From positions 1 to 49,323 of the forward strand of contig WYBT01000060.1 in assembly GCA_011525785.1 (NCBI GenBank): a stretch of 49,323 bases of DNA, in the 5' to 3' direction. Shown here one piece after another: positions 33,616-42,875 of the stretch. The notes beneath the pieces were generated by a model that was given only the letters and a program-made list of their open reading frames with translations, did not search any database and had not been told where the DNA came from. The stretch is from Planctomycetaceae bacterium (GTDB taxonomy: Bacteria > Planctomycetota > UBA1135 > GCA-002686595). The number at the start of each line of letters is the position of its first letter. The stretch's first letter is position 1. The position numbers were made by a program, and so were the translations under genes.

Positions 33616-35053
33616 CCTGCGTCGTGGAAATCGGCGGCGCCGCCGCGGCTCGGTGCTGCTGGTGGCGTTGATCGCCGTGATGGTCGTCGCGGCGCTGGGG
33701 TCCGCGATGCTGATCGGCGGCGCGAGCCGCGACCGGGCGCGCGACGCAGCCGTGCACCAGACCCGCGCGCTGTACGTCGCCGAGGCGGGCATGTCGGTCG
33801 CGCTGGCGTCGGCGCTGAGTGGAGCGTTGCTCAACGTCGGCGCGGCGGGTGCGCCGGTGGCCTTCGGCGGGGGAGAGCACTGGGTCACCGCGGTCGACAA
33901 CGGCGACGACACGGCCACGATCACGGCCTGGGGTCGCGTGGGCGGCTCGCTGCGCTGCACGCAGGCGATGCTCGAGAGCTCCGGCGCGGGCATCTACGAC
34001 TACGCGCTGTTCGCAGGCAACTCGAGCGGCGATCCGGGCTACGACATGCGCTTCAGCGGCTCGGGCGCGGCCGCCGACGACATCAACGGCAACGTCTACA
34101 GCGGCGGCAACGTCGTGATCGCCGCCGACGCACACATCGATGGCGATGTGCGCGCCAACGGAACGGTGAGCGCCGTGGCCAGCGCGACTCCTGCGGCGCC
34201 CTCGACAGGAGTGTCCGTGCCCACTCCGGACCTCGCCGCCATGGACTACGCGAACAACCACGACTTCAACGTGGCCTCGATGTTCGCCTCGGCGACCTGG
34301 TCCTCCAGCTCCATGGGCGGCAGCGCGTTCCAGATGCCCGAGTCGAGCCCGGCCCACATCTTCCGCAAGAACCCCAGCGATCGGGCCACCGACAACGCGG
34401 GCACCGCCAAGGACGACTACTACCTCGAGGACCCCTACGAGTCGGTCAACGGCGGCGCGTCGATCGACGTGGCCTCGTCGACACGCATCTCGCTGTCGGG
34501 GATCAACGGCGAACCCGGTCCCTCCGGCACCGGCAAGGTCTACTACATCGACGGGAACCTGTGGATCCACAACCGCAACCTGTTCTCGTTCGCGCTCGAT
34601 AGCAGTGCGGCTGCGCCGGCGCGCATCACGCTGGTCGTCAAGGGCAACATCTACTTCTCCGACAACGTGCTCTACCGCGATCCCGCGCGCGACGGCGTGG
34701 CCTTCGTGGCGCTGAAGGACCCCGCGCACACCGACAGCGGCAACATCTACTTCGGAGACCCGACGTTCGGAACGCTCGAGCGCATGGACGCGTTCATGTA
34801 CGCGGAGAACAACTTCTACGACAACAACCTCTCCGCGAGCGGCTCGGCGCGCGTCACGGTCAACGGCAACATGACCGCCGGCAATCAGGTGCGCATCAAC
34901 CGCGACTTCGGCGGCGCGCACTCCAAGCTGACCGTCAACTACGACGATCGCCTCGTGAGCGGGGCGGTCACACTTCCGGGCCTGCCCGGATTCCAGTACT
35001 CCGGCTCGGGTTGGGCGCTGCGGAGCTGGCGCGAGATCGATGCCCACCCGTGA
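33608..35053 (+). CDS. PilX/GspK-like pilin-assembly protein
   Basis: A 481-residue protein with a prepilin-like N-terminus (RRRRRG14, then SVLLVALIAVMVVAALGSAML). It lacks Glu at mature +5, as do PilX/GspK-type minor pilins that cap the fibre. It continues VHQTRALYVAEAGMSVALA (about 51-69), the typical ALYxAEAG motif of PilX-like proteins. The long C-terminal part is rich in G, S, D and N, with parallel-beta-helix-like sequence (INGNVYSGGNVVIAADAHIDG, cut here into GNVYSGGNVVI and DAHIDGDV), as in polymer-forming domains. It overlaps both neighbours (8 and 4 bases). It is probably exported and exposed at the tip or on the cell surface. Confidence 0.78.
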   Translation: MDDLRRGNRRRRRGSVLLVALIAVMVVAALGSAMLIGGASRDRARDAAVHQTRALYVAEAGMSVALASALSGALLNVGAAGAPVAFGGGEHWVTAVDNGDDTATITAWGRVGGSLRCTQAMLESSGAGIYDYALFAGNSSGDPGYDMRFSGSGAAADDINGNVYSGGNVVIAADAHIDGDVRANGTVSAVASATPAAPSTGVSVPTPDLAAMDYANNHDFNVASMFASATWSSSSMGGSAFQMPESSPAHIFRKNPSDRATDNAGTAKDDYYLEDPYESVNGGASIDVASSTRISLSGINGEPGPSGTGKVYYIDGNLWIHNRNLFSFALDSSAAAPARITLVVKGNIYFSDNVLYRDPARDGVAFVALKDPAHTDSGNIYFGDPTFGTLERMDAFMYAENNFYDNNLSASGSARVTVNGNMTAGNQVRINRDFGGAHSKLTVNYDDRLVSGAVTLPGLPGFQYSGSGWALRSWREIDAHP

Positions 35054-36477
35054 GCTCCCAGGTCCGACAACCCCAGCGCTGTCCGTGGCTCATCGCGGGG
35101 TTGCTCGCCGCGTCGGCCGTCGCGCTGTTCATCGTCGCCCTGCCCAAACGCACGACGACCCCCGAGGATTCGGCGCGAAATCCCCGGGGCGGAGCGCCGC
35201 CGCACGGCCCGATTTCCATCGAGCTCGATCCGCAGGAGCTCGAGGCGGCCGCGCGGGCGCTCTCGCCCGCTGACGACGGGCGCGCGCTCGACCTCGAGCG
35301 GCTCGTCGCCGGCTTCGAGCGCGCCGTGAGCAAGCCGGGCATCGTGGCGCTCGGTCTGGTGTGCGGGGCGTACACGCTGCCCGAGCTCACCGAGCCCGAC
35401 GGCGCGCCCATCTCCACGCACCCGCAGGCGCTCGCGCTGCGTGAACAGGTTCTGCGCCGCGCGATCGAGCGCGCGCCGGCGCGCCTCACCATCGCCGCCG
35501 CGATCGAGTTCTCGCGCGGCGCGCCGGTCGAGCTGCGCCGCGTGCTGTTCGGCGTGCTCGGCGCGCTCGACGACGAGGGCGCGCTCGACGGCCTGGTCGA
35601 GACCGCGCGCGACGTCGAGGCCGTTCACTGGCAGCGCGACTACGTCGCAGGGCCCTTCGAGACGGCGCTGCTCGCGCGGCTGGCGGCTCGCCCGGAGAGC
35701 GTGCACCGACTGCGCGCGCAACTGCGCGAGTTGGACGAAGCGCTGATCACGGTCGTCGCCCGCGCGGCCGCGCGCTTGCCCAACACGCTCGCGCTCGAGT
35801 TCGCGCTCGACCTGCTGGGGCGCGAGAGCGAAGCCGACCTCGCGGTGCTGCAGGCGCTGGCGAGCGCGCCGTCCCACGCGGCGCTGGCCTGCGACGAGGC
35901 TTCGCTCGCGGGCGTGCGGCGGATGCTCGAGGCCTCGGATCCGCGCGTGCGGCGCGCCGCGATCGACGTCTGCGGCCGGCTCGCCGACGCGCAGCCGGTC
36001 GAGTGGCTGATCGCCGAACTGGAGGGCTCGGACGCCGTGCTGCAGCAGGCTGCGCGGCGAGCGCTGGTGTCCATCGCCGGCGTGGACCACGGCCACACGG
36101 CGCAGGCCTGGACGCGCTGGCTCGCGCAGGAACGCGAGTGGCGCGAGCGCGAGTGGGCCAGCCTCGTCACGCAGCTCGAGCGCGGCGATCGCGGGCGTGC
36201 GCTGGCGGCGATGCGCGCCCTGGTGGGCCATCCGCTCCACCGCGTCGAGGCGGCCGAGCTCATCTGGGCCGCATGCGAGTCGAGCGAGCGCCTGGGGCCG
36301 GTGGAACTGGGAGTTCTCGCGTCGACGCGCGCGCCGCTGGCGATCGAGGCCATGTTGCTCGCGCTCGAGCGCGACGACCCCGAGCTGGTCGAGGCCGCCA
36401 GCGCGGCGCTCAGCCGTCTGACGGGGCTCGCTGCGCCGGAGAACGTGACTGAGTGGCGCGCGCGACTGGGGCGCTGA
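35050..36477 (+). CDS. Membrane-anchored HEAT-like repeat protein
   Basis: A 475-residue protein starting at GTG inside the preceding stop. One N-terminal membrane helix (about 14-32, LIAGLLAASAVALFIVAL) precedes a Pro/Gly-rich linker, then helical pairs throughout. The clearest repeats are LEASDPRVRRAAIDVCGRLAD, ELEGSDAVLQQAARRALVSIAG and LERDDPELVEAASAALSRLTG, the pattern of HEAT/armadillo repeats that act as protein-binding scaffolds. As the last gene of the pseudopilin operon, it may bind the pilin-like proteins on the outer face of the membrane. No enzymatic motif is seen. A short GC hairpin (36478-36490) follows the stop. Confidence 0.7.
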   Translation: MSSQVRQPQRCPWLIAGLLAASAVALFIVALPKRTTTPEDSARNPRGGAPPHGPISIELDPQELEAAARALSPADDGRALDLERLVAGFERAVSKPGIVALGLVCGAYTLPELTEPDGAPISTHPQALALREQVLRRAIERAPARLTIAAAIEFSRGAPVELRRVLFGVLGALDDEGALDGLVETARDVEAVHWQRDYVAGPFETALLARLAARPESVHRLRAQLRELDEALITVVARAAARLPNTLALEFALDLLGRESEADLAVLQALASAPSHAALACDEASLAGVRRMLEASDPRVRRAAIDVCGRLADAQPVEWLIAELEGSDAVLQQAARRALVSIAGVDHGHTAQAWTRWLAQEREWREREWASLVTQLERGDRGRALAAMRALVGHPLHRVEAAELIWAACESSERLGPVELGVLASTRAPLAIEAMLLALERDDPELVEAASAALSRLTGLAAPENVTEWRARLGR

Positions 36478-36572
36478 GCGCTCCGAGCGCAGCTCTTTCG
36501 CGCGCTCGCTGAAGTTGCGGCGCTCGCGCGCATCGTCGCGGACGCGCGGCGGCGCTACCTTGGCGCTCGACC

Positions 36573-38183
36573 ATGAGCGCTGATCCCTACGCCGCCGTCG
36601 CGCCCTTCTCCGCGCCGTTCAACCTGTGCGACTACTACCTCGACCGCAACCTGCGCGAGGGCCGCGCCGGCAAGGTCGCGCTGATCTGCGGGCGCGAGCG
36701 CCGCACCTACGGCGAACTCGCCGAGCGCGTGCGCAAGCTCGCGGCGGCGCTGCGGCGCGCGCGGCTGCGGCCCGAGGAGCGCGTGCTGCTCGTCCTGCCC
36801 GACGGTTTCGAGTTCGCTGAGACCTGGTTCGCGACGCTGCGCGCCGGCGGCGTGTTCGCGATGGTGAACCCGCTGATGAAGCGCGAGCAGTTCGAGTACT
36901 ACCTCGAGTACACCAAGGCGCGCATCGTCGTCACGCACAGCGAAGTGCTGCCCGAGATCGCGGACGCGGCGCGCGCCAGTCGCTTCTGCGAAACGGTGCT
37001 CGTGGTCGGCGACGACGCTGGCGGTTTCACGCCCTATGAGCAGGCGCTCGCCGCCGAGGACGCGGGTTCGAAGCTGGCCGAGCTCGAACCGACGGGGCCG
37101 GACGATCTCGCCGGATGGTTGTTCACCTCGGGCTCGACCGGTCATCCCAAGGGCTGCGTGCACGTCCACTCGGACTTCGCCTACAACACCGAGACCTACG
37201 CGCTGCGCGTGGCGGGTTATCGCGAGAGCGACGTGTGCTTGAGCGTGCCCAAGCTGTTCTTCGGCTACGCCACGGGCACGAACCTGATGTTCCCGTTCCG
37301 CGTCGGCGCGAGCGCAGTGCTCTTCCCCGGCCGCGCCACGGCCGACGAGCTGTTCGATCAGATCGCGGCGCACCGACCCACGTTCCTCACCGGAGTGCCG
37401 ACGATGTTCGGGAACCTGCTGCGCAGCGAGCGCATGGCGAGCGCGGACCTCTCGAGTCTGCGCGTGGCGCTCTCGGCTGGCGAAGCGCTGCCCGAGCAGC
37501 TCTACCGCGAGTGGAAGGAGCGCACGGGCGTCGAAATCCTCGACGGCATCGGCTCGGCCGAGATGTTCCACATCTACATCTCCAACTACCCCGGCGACGT
37601 GAAGCCCGGTTCGCTCGGGCGCATCGTGCCGGGCTACGAGGCGGTGATCGTCGACGCGCAGGGCCGCGAGGTCGCGCACGGCGAGCCCGGGCGCCTGCGC
37701 GTGCGCGGCGGATCGACGGCGCTGTGCTACTGGGCCGACAAGCGCAAGTCGCGCGAGACCTTCCAGGGCGAGTGGTGCACTTCGGCGGACATCTTCCGGC
37801 GCGACGCGGCGGGCTACTTCTACTACGAGGGGCGCGACGACGATCTCTTGAAGGTCAGCGGCATTTTCGTGTCGCCGCTGGAGATCGAGAACGTGCTGCT
37901 CGCGCACGCGAGCGTGGCCGAAGCGTGCGTCGTGGGCTGCGAGGACGAGGGCGGGCTCACCAAGCCGCTCGCGTTCGTCGTGCCGCGCGCAGGCTGCGCG
38001 GGCGGCGCGGCGCTCGAGGGCGAGCTCAAGGCCCACTGCAAGGAGCGCATGGCGCCGTACAAGTACCCGCGCTGGTTCGAATGGCGCGAGGCGTTGCCCA
38101 AGAACGATCGCGGCAAGGTCGCGCGCAAGGAGCTCAAGGCCGAGCTGGCGGCGCGCCGCAGCGGCGTGGCGGGTGGGCGATGA
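36573..38183 (+). CDS. Benzoate/2-aminobenzoate-type CoA ligase
   Basis: A 536-residue adenylate-forming acyl-CoA ligase, cytosolic, using ATP and CoA to activate a carboxylic acid. Core motif A3 is TSGSTGHPKG (185-194). YKYPRWFEW and PKNDRGKVARKEL (with K515 as the adenylation lysine) mark the C-terminal domain. The N-terminal FNLCDYYLDRNLREGRAGKVAL and the block LFFGYATGTNLMFPFRVGASAVLFPGR are typical of the benzoate-CoA ligase subfamily, which includes 2-aminobenzoate-CoA ligase. With the monooxygenase at 47-49 kb and the operon at 22-28.7 kb, anthranilate is a likely substrate. It overlaps the following ChaN-like gene by 4 bases (ATGA). Confidence 0.88.
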   Translation: MSADPYAAVAPFSAPFNLCDYYLDRNLREGRAGKVALICGRERRTYGELAERVRKLAAALRRARLRPEERVLLVLPDGFEFAETWFATLRAGGVFAMVNPLMKREQFEYYLEYTKARIVVTHSEVLPEIADAARASRFCETVLVVGDDAGGFTPYEQALAAEDAGSKLAELEPTGPDDLAGWLFTSGSTGHPKGCVHVHSDFAYNTETYALRVAGYRESDVCLSVPKLFFGYATGTNLMFPFRVGASAVLFPGRATADELFDQIAAHRPTFLTGVPTMFGNLLRSERMASADLSSLRVALSAGEALPEQLYREWKERTGVEILDGIGSAEMFHIYISNYPGDVKPGSLGRIVPGYEAVIVDAQGREVAHGEPGRLRVRGGSTALCYWADKRKSRETFQGEWCTSADIFRRDAAGYFYYEGRDDDLLKVSGIFVSPLEIENVLLAHASVAEACVVGCEDEGGLTKPLAFVVPRAGCAGGAALEGELKAHCKERMAPYKYPRWFEWREALPKNDRGKVARKELKAELAARRSGVAGGR

Positions 38184-39112
38184 GCGGCGTCGTGAGCGGT
38201 TGGTGGCTCGCCTCGCTGCTGGGCGTCGCCAGTTGTGTTTCCAGCTGTGTCGCAGGCCGTTCCGCCGAGCCGGCGCAGGTGCTTTCGAGCGACGAGGCGC
38301 GTCGTGCGCCGCTGTTCCGCGGCGACGGGCGTCCCGCGCAGTGGAGCGAGCTCGTCGAGGCCGCCTGCGCCGCCGACGTCGTGTTCCTCGGCGAGAACCA
38401 CGGCCATCCGCTGGGCCTGGCGAGCGCTGCTGCGCTGTTCGACGACGTGCTCGCCCGCGAGCCGCGCGCGTCGCTCTCGATGGAGTTCCTCGAGCGCGAC
38501 GAGCAGATCTTCGTCGACGACTACTTGAGCGGCGTGAGCAGCCTCGATGAGTTCATGAAGGCCTCCGGCCGCAACGCCGGCAACTTCCCGCCCGGGCATC
38601 GCGCGATGGTGGAGAGCGCCAAGCGCGCCGGGCGCAGGGTCCACGCCGCGAACGCGCCGCGCCGCTATGTGTCGCTCGCGCGCCGCGAAGGCTTCGAGCG
38701 CTTGCGTGAGCTCTCCGACGAGCAGCGCCGCACGCTGCGCGTGCCCGACGCGCTGATCGGCGGCCGCTACCGCGAGGACTTCGACCGCATCATGACCCCG
38801 CAGGGCGAGGAGGCGAGCGACGAGCTGCGCGCGCGGCTCGACGCCGTGTTCCGCTCGCAACAGGTCTGGGACTGGACCATGGCGCGCAGCGTGGCCGATG
38901 CGCTGCTCGGCGGTGAGCGCCCGGTCGTGCACGTCGTGGGCAACTTCCACGTCAATCACCGCGGCGGCACGGTGCAGGCCCTGGAGCGCGAGCTCACCGG
39001 CGTGCGTGCGCTGGTGGTGAGCTTCGTGGCCGAGTCCTCGGACCAGCTGCGGGACGAGCACCGCGAGCGCGGCGACTTCGTGCTCTACGTCGGGCCGCCG
39101 CCCGCGCGCTGA
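38180..39112 (+). CDS. ChaN-like lipoprotein
   Basis: A 310-residue putative lipoprotein of the ChaN/EreA-like family. An N-terminal signal ends VASC19, a good lipobox, which suggests anchorage in a membrane facing the periplasm. Family motifs are DVVFLGENHGHPLG (about 66-79), LSMEFLERDEQIFVDDYLSG, and VVHVVGNFHVNHRGG near the C-terminus, with the conserved GNFH histidine. Campylobacter ChaN binds heme and is linked to iron uptake; many homologues are of unknown function. It is translationally coupled to the CoA ligase (ATGA overlap), an odd pairing that suggests co-expression rather than a shared pathway. Heme binding here is inferred from family only. Confidence 0.78.
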   Translation: MSGVVSGWWLASLLGVASCVSSCVAGRSAEPAQVLSSDEARRAPLFRGDGRPAQWSELVEAACAADVVFLGENHGHPLGLASAAALFDDVLAREPRASLSMEFLERDEQIFVDDYLSGVSSLDEFMKASGRNAGNFPPGHRAMVESAKRAGRRVHAANAPRRYVSLARREGFERLRELSDEQRRTLRVPDALIGGRYREDFDRIMTPQGEEASDELRARLDAVFRSQQVWDWTMARSVADALLGGERPVVHVVGNFHVNHRGGTVQALERELTGVRALVVSFVAESSDQLRDEHRERGDFVLYVGPPPAR

Positions 39113-39216
39113 TGCGCCGGCTGCGCGCCCGCACTTCGACCAATTTCGTAGCCCACGCCTTTGCAGCGCGGGTCTACCCTGGACCCGGCGCGGGCTCGCT
39201 TTCCAACGCCGGCGCG

Positions 39217-39221
39217 GGAGG
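39217..39221 (+). promoter_or_regulatory. Strong ribosome-binding site of the CBS gene
   Basis: GGAGG in the context GCGGGAGGAAAGGC lies 6 bases before the ATG at 39228. It fixes that start and is among the best Shine-Dalgarno sites in the window. Confidence 0.7.
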
Positions 39222-39227
39222 AAAGGC

Positions 39228-40067
39228 ATGCGGGTTGGTGAATGGATGTCGACCGATCTGGTGCGCGTTCGCGCGAGCGATCGGATCGGCAATGCGATCT
39301 TGGCGATGGATCGACACGCGGTGCGGCACGTGCTCGTGTTCGACCACGAGCGCTGCGTGGGCGTGCTGTCCGACCGCGATCTGCTCGAGGCCACCGGCTG
39401 GTCGCTGCAGCGCGCACGCAGCGCGCCGCTCGGCGAGCCTGCTGTGCGCGACTTGATGAGCGCGACGCTCGAGACGGCGGCGCAGGACGACGAGCTCGAG
39501 GGCGCGTGCCGGCGCATGCTCGAGCGGCGCATCGGCTGCCTGCCGGTGCTCGACGAGCGCGGCCAGGCGATCGGCATGCTGACCGAGAGCGACGCGCTGC
39601 GCGCCTTCCGCCACGCGCACAAGAGCGACGCGCTGAGCGCCATGCTCAACCCGCCGCTGTCCCACGTGATGTCGCGCGAGATCGAGCTGCTCGATGTGCA
39701 GACACCCGTCGCGCAGGCGCTCGAGTTCGCGCGGCGCGGCGGAGCGCGGCACCTGTGCGTCGGCTACGACGGCTGGTTCGTCGGGCTGGTCTCGGACCGC
39801 GACCTGCGCCAGTGCGTGGGCCGCGGCGACGGCGAGCGCCGCAAGCTGGGCGACATCATGGTGACCGAGGTGGTCTCGCTCGCGCCGACGGCGAGCCTGA
39901 GCCAGGCGGTCGAGACGCTCGCGATGTACCGCTTCTCGGCCATCCCGGTGATCGAGGCGCGCAAACTCGAGGGCCTGGTCACGACCTCGAACGTGCTGGC
40001 GCGGCTGGCGCTGTACCTCGAGAGCTCCGCGCCGATCGACGCGAGCGACGCCAGCGCCCGCAGCTAG
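39228..40067 (+). CDS. Four-CBS-domain protein
   Basis: A 279-residue cytosolic protein made only of CBS modules, which usually pair up to bind adenine nucleotides and sense energy state. Modules: (1) MRVGEWMSTDLVRVRASDRI to VGVLSDRDL (about 1-55); (2) VRDLMSATLETAAQDDEL to IGMLTESDALR (about 73-130); (3) LSHVMSREIELLDVQTPVAQ to FVGLVSDRDLR (about 143-196); (4) LGDIMVTEVVSLAPTASLSQ to LEGLVTTSNVLARL (about 207-265). No attached enzyme or DNA-binding domain is present, so it probably acts on another protein. It stands alone, and its TAG stop lies in a CTAG shared with the convergent secreted-protein gene. Confidence 0.88.
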   Translation: MRVGEWMSTDLVRVRASDRIGNAILAMDRHAVRHVLVFDHERCVGVLSDRDLLEATGWSLQRARSAPLGEPAVRDLMSATLETAAQDDELEGACRRMLERRIGCLPVLDERGQAIGMLTESDALRAFRHAHKSDALSAMLNPPLSHVMSREIELLDVQTPVAQALEFARRGGARHLCVGYDGWFVGLVSDRDLRQCVGRGDGERRKLGDIMVTEVVSLAPTASLSQAVETLAMYRFSAIPVIEARKLEGLVTTSNVLARLALYLESSAPIDASDASARS

Positions 40068-41833
40068 GGCAGCACGGTGTAGGCCAGCGCGTTCGAGAGG
40101 CTGGTGTTGAAGCTCGCGCCCGGGTCGCGGCTCCAGGTCTGGCAGTACACGCGGGTTCCGGCCGTCGAGAGCGCCGGATCGACGCCGCTCGCCGCGTAGG
40201 CGTTCATGTCGATCGAGAACACGCCCGAGCAGTCGTTCGCCGGCGGCGTCGAGCCCCCTGAGAGCGCGATCAGCGTGCGCCGCGTCGGCGGCTGGACGCA
40301 GAACGTGCCGCCCTGGAACGGCGCCGCGGCGGCGCCGAGCGTGCTGTAGAAAATCAGGCCGCTCTTGTCGTTGCGCACCTTGCTGCAGTCGACCACGAAG
40401 CCGCTCGAGAGCGAGGCGCTCGGGGATCCGACGAAGCCCATGCGCGGCGCGCAGCCGAGCGAATTGAGCTTGGCCGTGCAGTAGCCGTGCGGCGCGTCGG
40501 AGAGCGAGATGCTCGCGGCGAGGAAGTCGTAGTTGCCGGTCCCGGCGCCGTTCGAGTAACCGCTCAGGCGCAGCGCGGGGCCGGCGCTCAACTCGGCGTC
40601 CCAGGCGCGGTCGTCGGCGGCGCCGGGCGTCGAGAAGCCCGCGGCCCAGTTGAACGCGCCGCTGCGGTCGTACTGCAGCACCAGCGCGTCGACCGACAGC
40701 GGGCTCCCCGTGGAGGCGTAGCTGTAGCCCGTGACCCAGGCCTGATCCTCGCCGCCGAGGAGCAGTTTGAAGGGCGAGTCGTCGCCATTGACGAGCGCGT
40801 TGTTCCAGGTCGCTGAGCTCAACACCGCGCCCGCGCTCGAATAGCGCCGCACTCCGATGTCGACGCCCGTTGCGGCGTTCGAGAGGCTGCCTGCGACCCA
40901 CACGACGCCGCTCGAGTCGACCGCCAGCGAGCGCACGCGCTCGGTCCCGCCGCCGCTGCCGCCGTGGAACTGCGAGCCGACGATCGCGCCCGTCGTGAGC
41001 GCGAACTGCGCGGTCATCCAGTCCTCGTTCGCCGCGGTGCGATAGCCGCCCGCGAACACCACGCCGTCGGAAACCACAACGTGCGTGGCGTGGTCAGCGA
41101 GGTTGGCGCCGCCGTCGATCACGCGGCTCCACAGCAACTGGCCGTTCGCATCGAGCCGCAGCACGCCGAAGTCCGAGTCGGACGAGGGCGCGAGCCCGCA
41201 GGCGATGAGCAACTCGTCGTTCGGCAGCACGAGCAGCCCGTAGCCGTTGTCGCTCGAGTTCGAGCCGCCGTCGAGGCGCACGTCCCACAGCAGCGTGCCG
41301 CCGCTCGAGTACTTCGCGACGAGCACGTCGTTGTTCGTCACCGCGTCGAAGGCGTGGCCCACGAGGATCGGCTGCCCCGCGGAGTCGAAGCCGATCGCGC
41401 GCGCGAAGCCGGGCAGTGAGTAGGTGCGCGTCCACTGGTGCGCGCCGTTCGCGCCGAGCTTGATCAGCGCGGGGATCCCGCCGCCGGTGCTCGACGCGTA
41501 GCCGACGACGTACACCTCGCCGCTGGGCGAGAGCGCGATGTCGTAGGCGAAGTCCTGGCCGCCGAGCGGGTCGATCTGCGTCGACCACACCTGCGCGCCG
41601 CTCGCGTCGAACTTGGTGACGCCGAAGTCCGCTGTCGGCGGCGGGGGCGGGAAGCCCATCTGCGGCACGTACACCTGCCCGACGACATAGGTCGCGCCGC
41701 TCGCGTCGACGGCGCAAAAACGGCCGAAGTCCGTCGAGTTCGAGGGCCAGTTGCGCGTGCTGAGCCAATCGAGCTGGGTCTGCGCGTTCGCGCTCGCGCC
41801 GATGCACACCGCCAACCACGCCAGTTTGTTCAT
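40064..41833 (-). CDS. Secreted propeller-like protein with shared C-terminal domain
   Basis: A 589-residue exported protein. The signal peptide MNKLAWLAVCIGASANAQ ends in ANA-Q. Residues about 35-445 contain SBBP/delta-60-like repeats: GATYVVGQV, GEVYVVGYAS, GQPILVGHAF, NDELLIACGLA, GVVFAGGYR and GVVWVAGSLS, each a beta-propeller blade. The C-terminal about 140 residues are the domain shared with four other proteins here: YCTAKLNSLGCAP, SGFVVDCSKVRN, FCVQPPTRRT, CSGVFSIDMNAYA and QTWSRDPGA. It ends at a CTAG shared with the CBS gene and follows the PqiA-like gene by 43 bases on the same strand. Location is outside the cell; function unknown. Confidence 0.82.
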   Translation of the reverse strand: MNKLAWLAVCIGASANAQTQLDWLSTRNWPSNSTDFGRFCAVDASGATYVVGQVYVPQMGFPPPPPTADFGVTKFDASGAQVWSTQIDPLGGQDFAYDIALSPSGEVYVVGYASSTGGGIPALIKLGANGAHQWTRTYSLPGFARAIGFDSAGQPILVGHAFDAVTNNDVLVAKYSSGGTLLWDVRLDGGSNSSDNGYGLLVLPNDELLIACGLAPSSDSDFGVLRLDANGQLLWSRVIDGGANLADHATHVVVSDGVVFAGGYRTAANEDWMTAQFALTTGAIVGSQFHGGSGGGTERVRSLAVDSSGVVWVAGSLSNAATGVDIGVRRYSSAGAVLSSATWNNALVNGDDSPFKLLLGGEDQAWVTGYSYASTGSPLSVDALVLQYDRSGAFNWAAGFSTPGAADDRAWDAELSAGPALRLSGYSNGAGTGNYDFLAASISLSDAPHGYCTAKLNSLGCAPRMGFVGSPSASLSSGFVVDCSKVRNDKSGLIFYSTLGAAAAPFQGGTFCVQPPTRRTLIALSGGSTPPANDCSGVFSIDMNAYAASGVDPALSTAGTRVYCQTWSRDPGASFNTSLSNALAYTVLP

Positions 41834-41876
41834 GGGCCGTTCCTCTGTTGCGGACGCGCCCGAGTGTAGGGCATTT

Positions 41877-42806
41877 CTACGCGGCCGAAGCGCGCGCGAC
41901 GCGGCGTGCGACGAGCGAGAAGCCCATCGCTGCGGCCAGCCAGTAGGCCCCGTTGCCGATCGCGGTCGGCACGAACGACTTGCCTTCGACGAGGTAGACC
42001 ACCAGCGCCAGCAGGAACACGTCGAGCATGCTCCAGCGCTGCAAGAACGTCGCCGACTCGCTCTCGCCCCGGTACTGCGCGGCCAAGCTCGCCACCGGTG
42101 CGAGCACGACGAACAGCGTGATCGAGAACGCAGGCGCCCAGGCGGCCCAATCGAGTGCGTACAGCGAGCGCGCCATGCTCGCGATGCTCACGTGATGGCT
42201 CGAGAGCCAGAAGCTGTCGACCTGCAGGAACGGCATGAACACCGCTGCGACGTGTGCGGCCGCTGCGAGCAGCACCCAGCCGAGCTTGGCGCGCGCCTGG
42301 GGCTGCGGGCGGTGAGCGCTCAGCCGCTGTCCGAGCACTTCGCCGCACAACATGCTGATCACGATCGCGGCCAGGAAGCACGGCAGGCCGACCAGCGGTC
42401 GCCCGGCGATGAAGTACTGATCGCCGGTGAGCGACAAGAGCAGGCACACGATGAACACGTCGAGCATCGACCACTTGCCGTAGCTCTCGACAAAGGCGAG
42501 CTGGCGCAGCAGGCGTTCGCTGGGGTTCGCGCTGCGCCAGGCGCGCCACAGGACGATGAGCTTGGCGAACGGGAAGACGATCGAGAACGCCACCACCAGC
42601 AGCGCCAGCGCGTACAGGCGCGCGCTCCACATCAACTCGACCGAGCGCGGCAGGCTGTAGAGCTTGGGCCGCCCGAGCAGCGACTCGGTCTCGAGGAACG
42701 GCGTCACCAGCGCCGCCACGTTGAGCGCGAACGAGAGCGCCAGCGCCGGTCCGATCCAGCGTGGCGCTCGATTTCGCGGCGCGTCGTCGGGTGCGGTGGG
42801 TTCCAC
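41877..42806 (-). CDS. PqiA-like membrane protein
   Basis: A 309-residue polytopic protein of the paraquat-inducible protein A family, with two related halves. The repeated core motif is YGKWSMLDVFIVCLLLSL in the first half and QRWSMLDVFLLALVVYLV in the second. Each is preceded by paired membrane helices and an LY-x-L segment. Length is shorter than E. coli PqiA, and no CxxC zinc-ribbon cysteines are seen. PqiA proteins usually work with MCE-domain PqiB in lipid transport across the envelope, but no MCE gene is adjacent. It lies between secreted-protein genes, 43 bases before one and 69 bases after another. The role in lipid trafficking is inferred. Confidence 0.85.
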   Translation of the reverse strand: MEPTAPDDAPRNRAPRWIGPALALSFALNVAALVTPFLETESLLGRPKLYSLPRSVELMWSARLYALALLVVAFSIVFPFAKLIVLWRAWRSANPSERLLRQLAFVESYGKWSMLDVFIVCLLLSLTGDQYFIAGRPLVGLPCFLAAIVISMLCGEVLGQRLSAHRPQPQARAKLGWVLLAAAAHVAAVFMPFLQVDSFWLSSHHVSIASMARSLYALDWAAWAPAFSITLFVVLAPVASLAAQYRGESESATFLQRWSMLDVFLLALVVYLVEGKSFVPTAIGNGAYWLAAAMGFSLVARRVARASAA

Positions 42807-42875
42807 GGCCGCGCAGCGTGCCAGCGCGCGCGCGCGGCGCCAACCTTCCGCGCCGGAGTGCGCGGCTCGCGCAGC

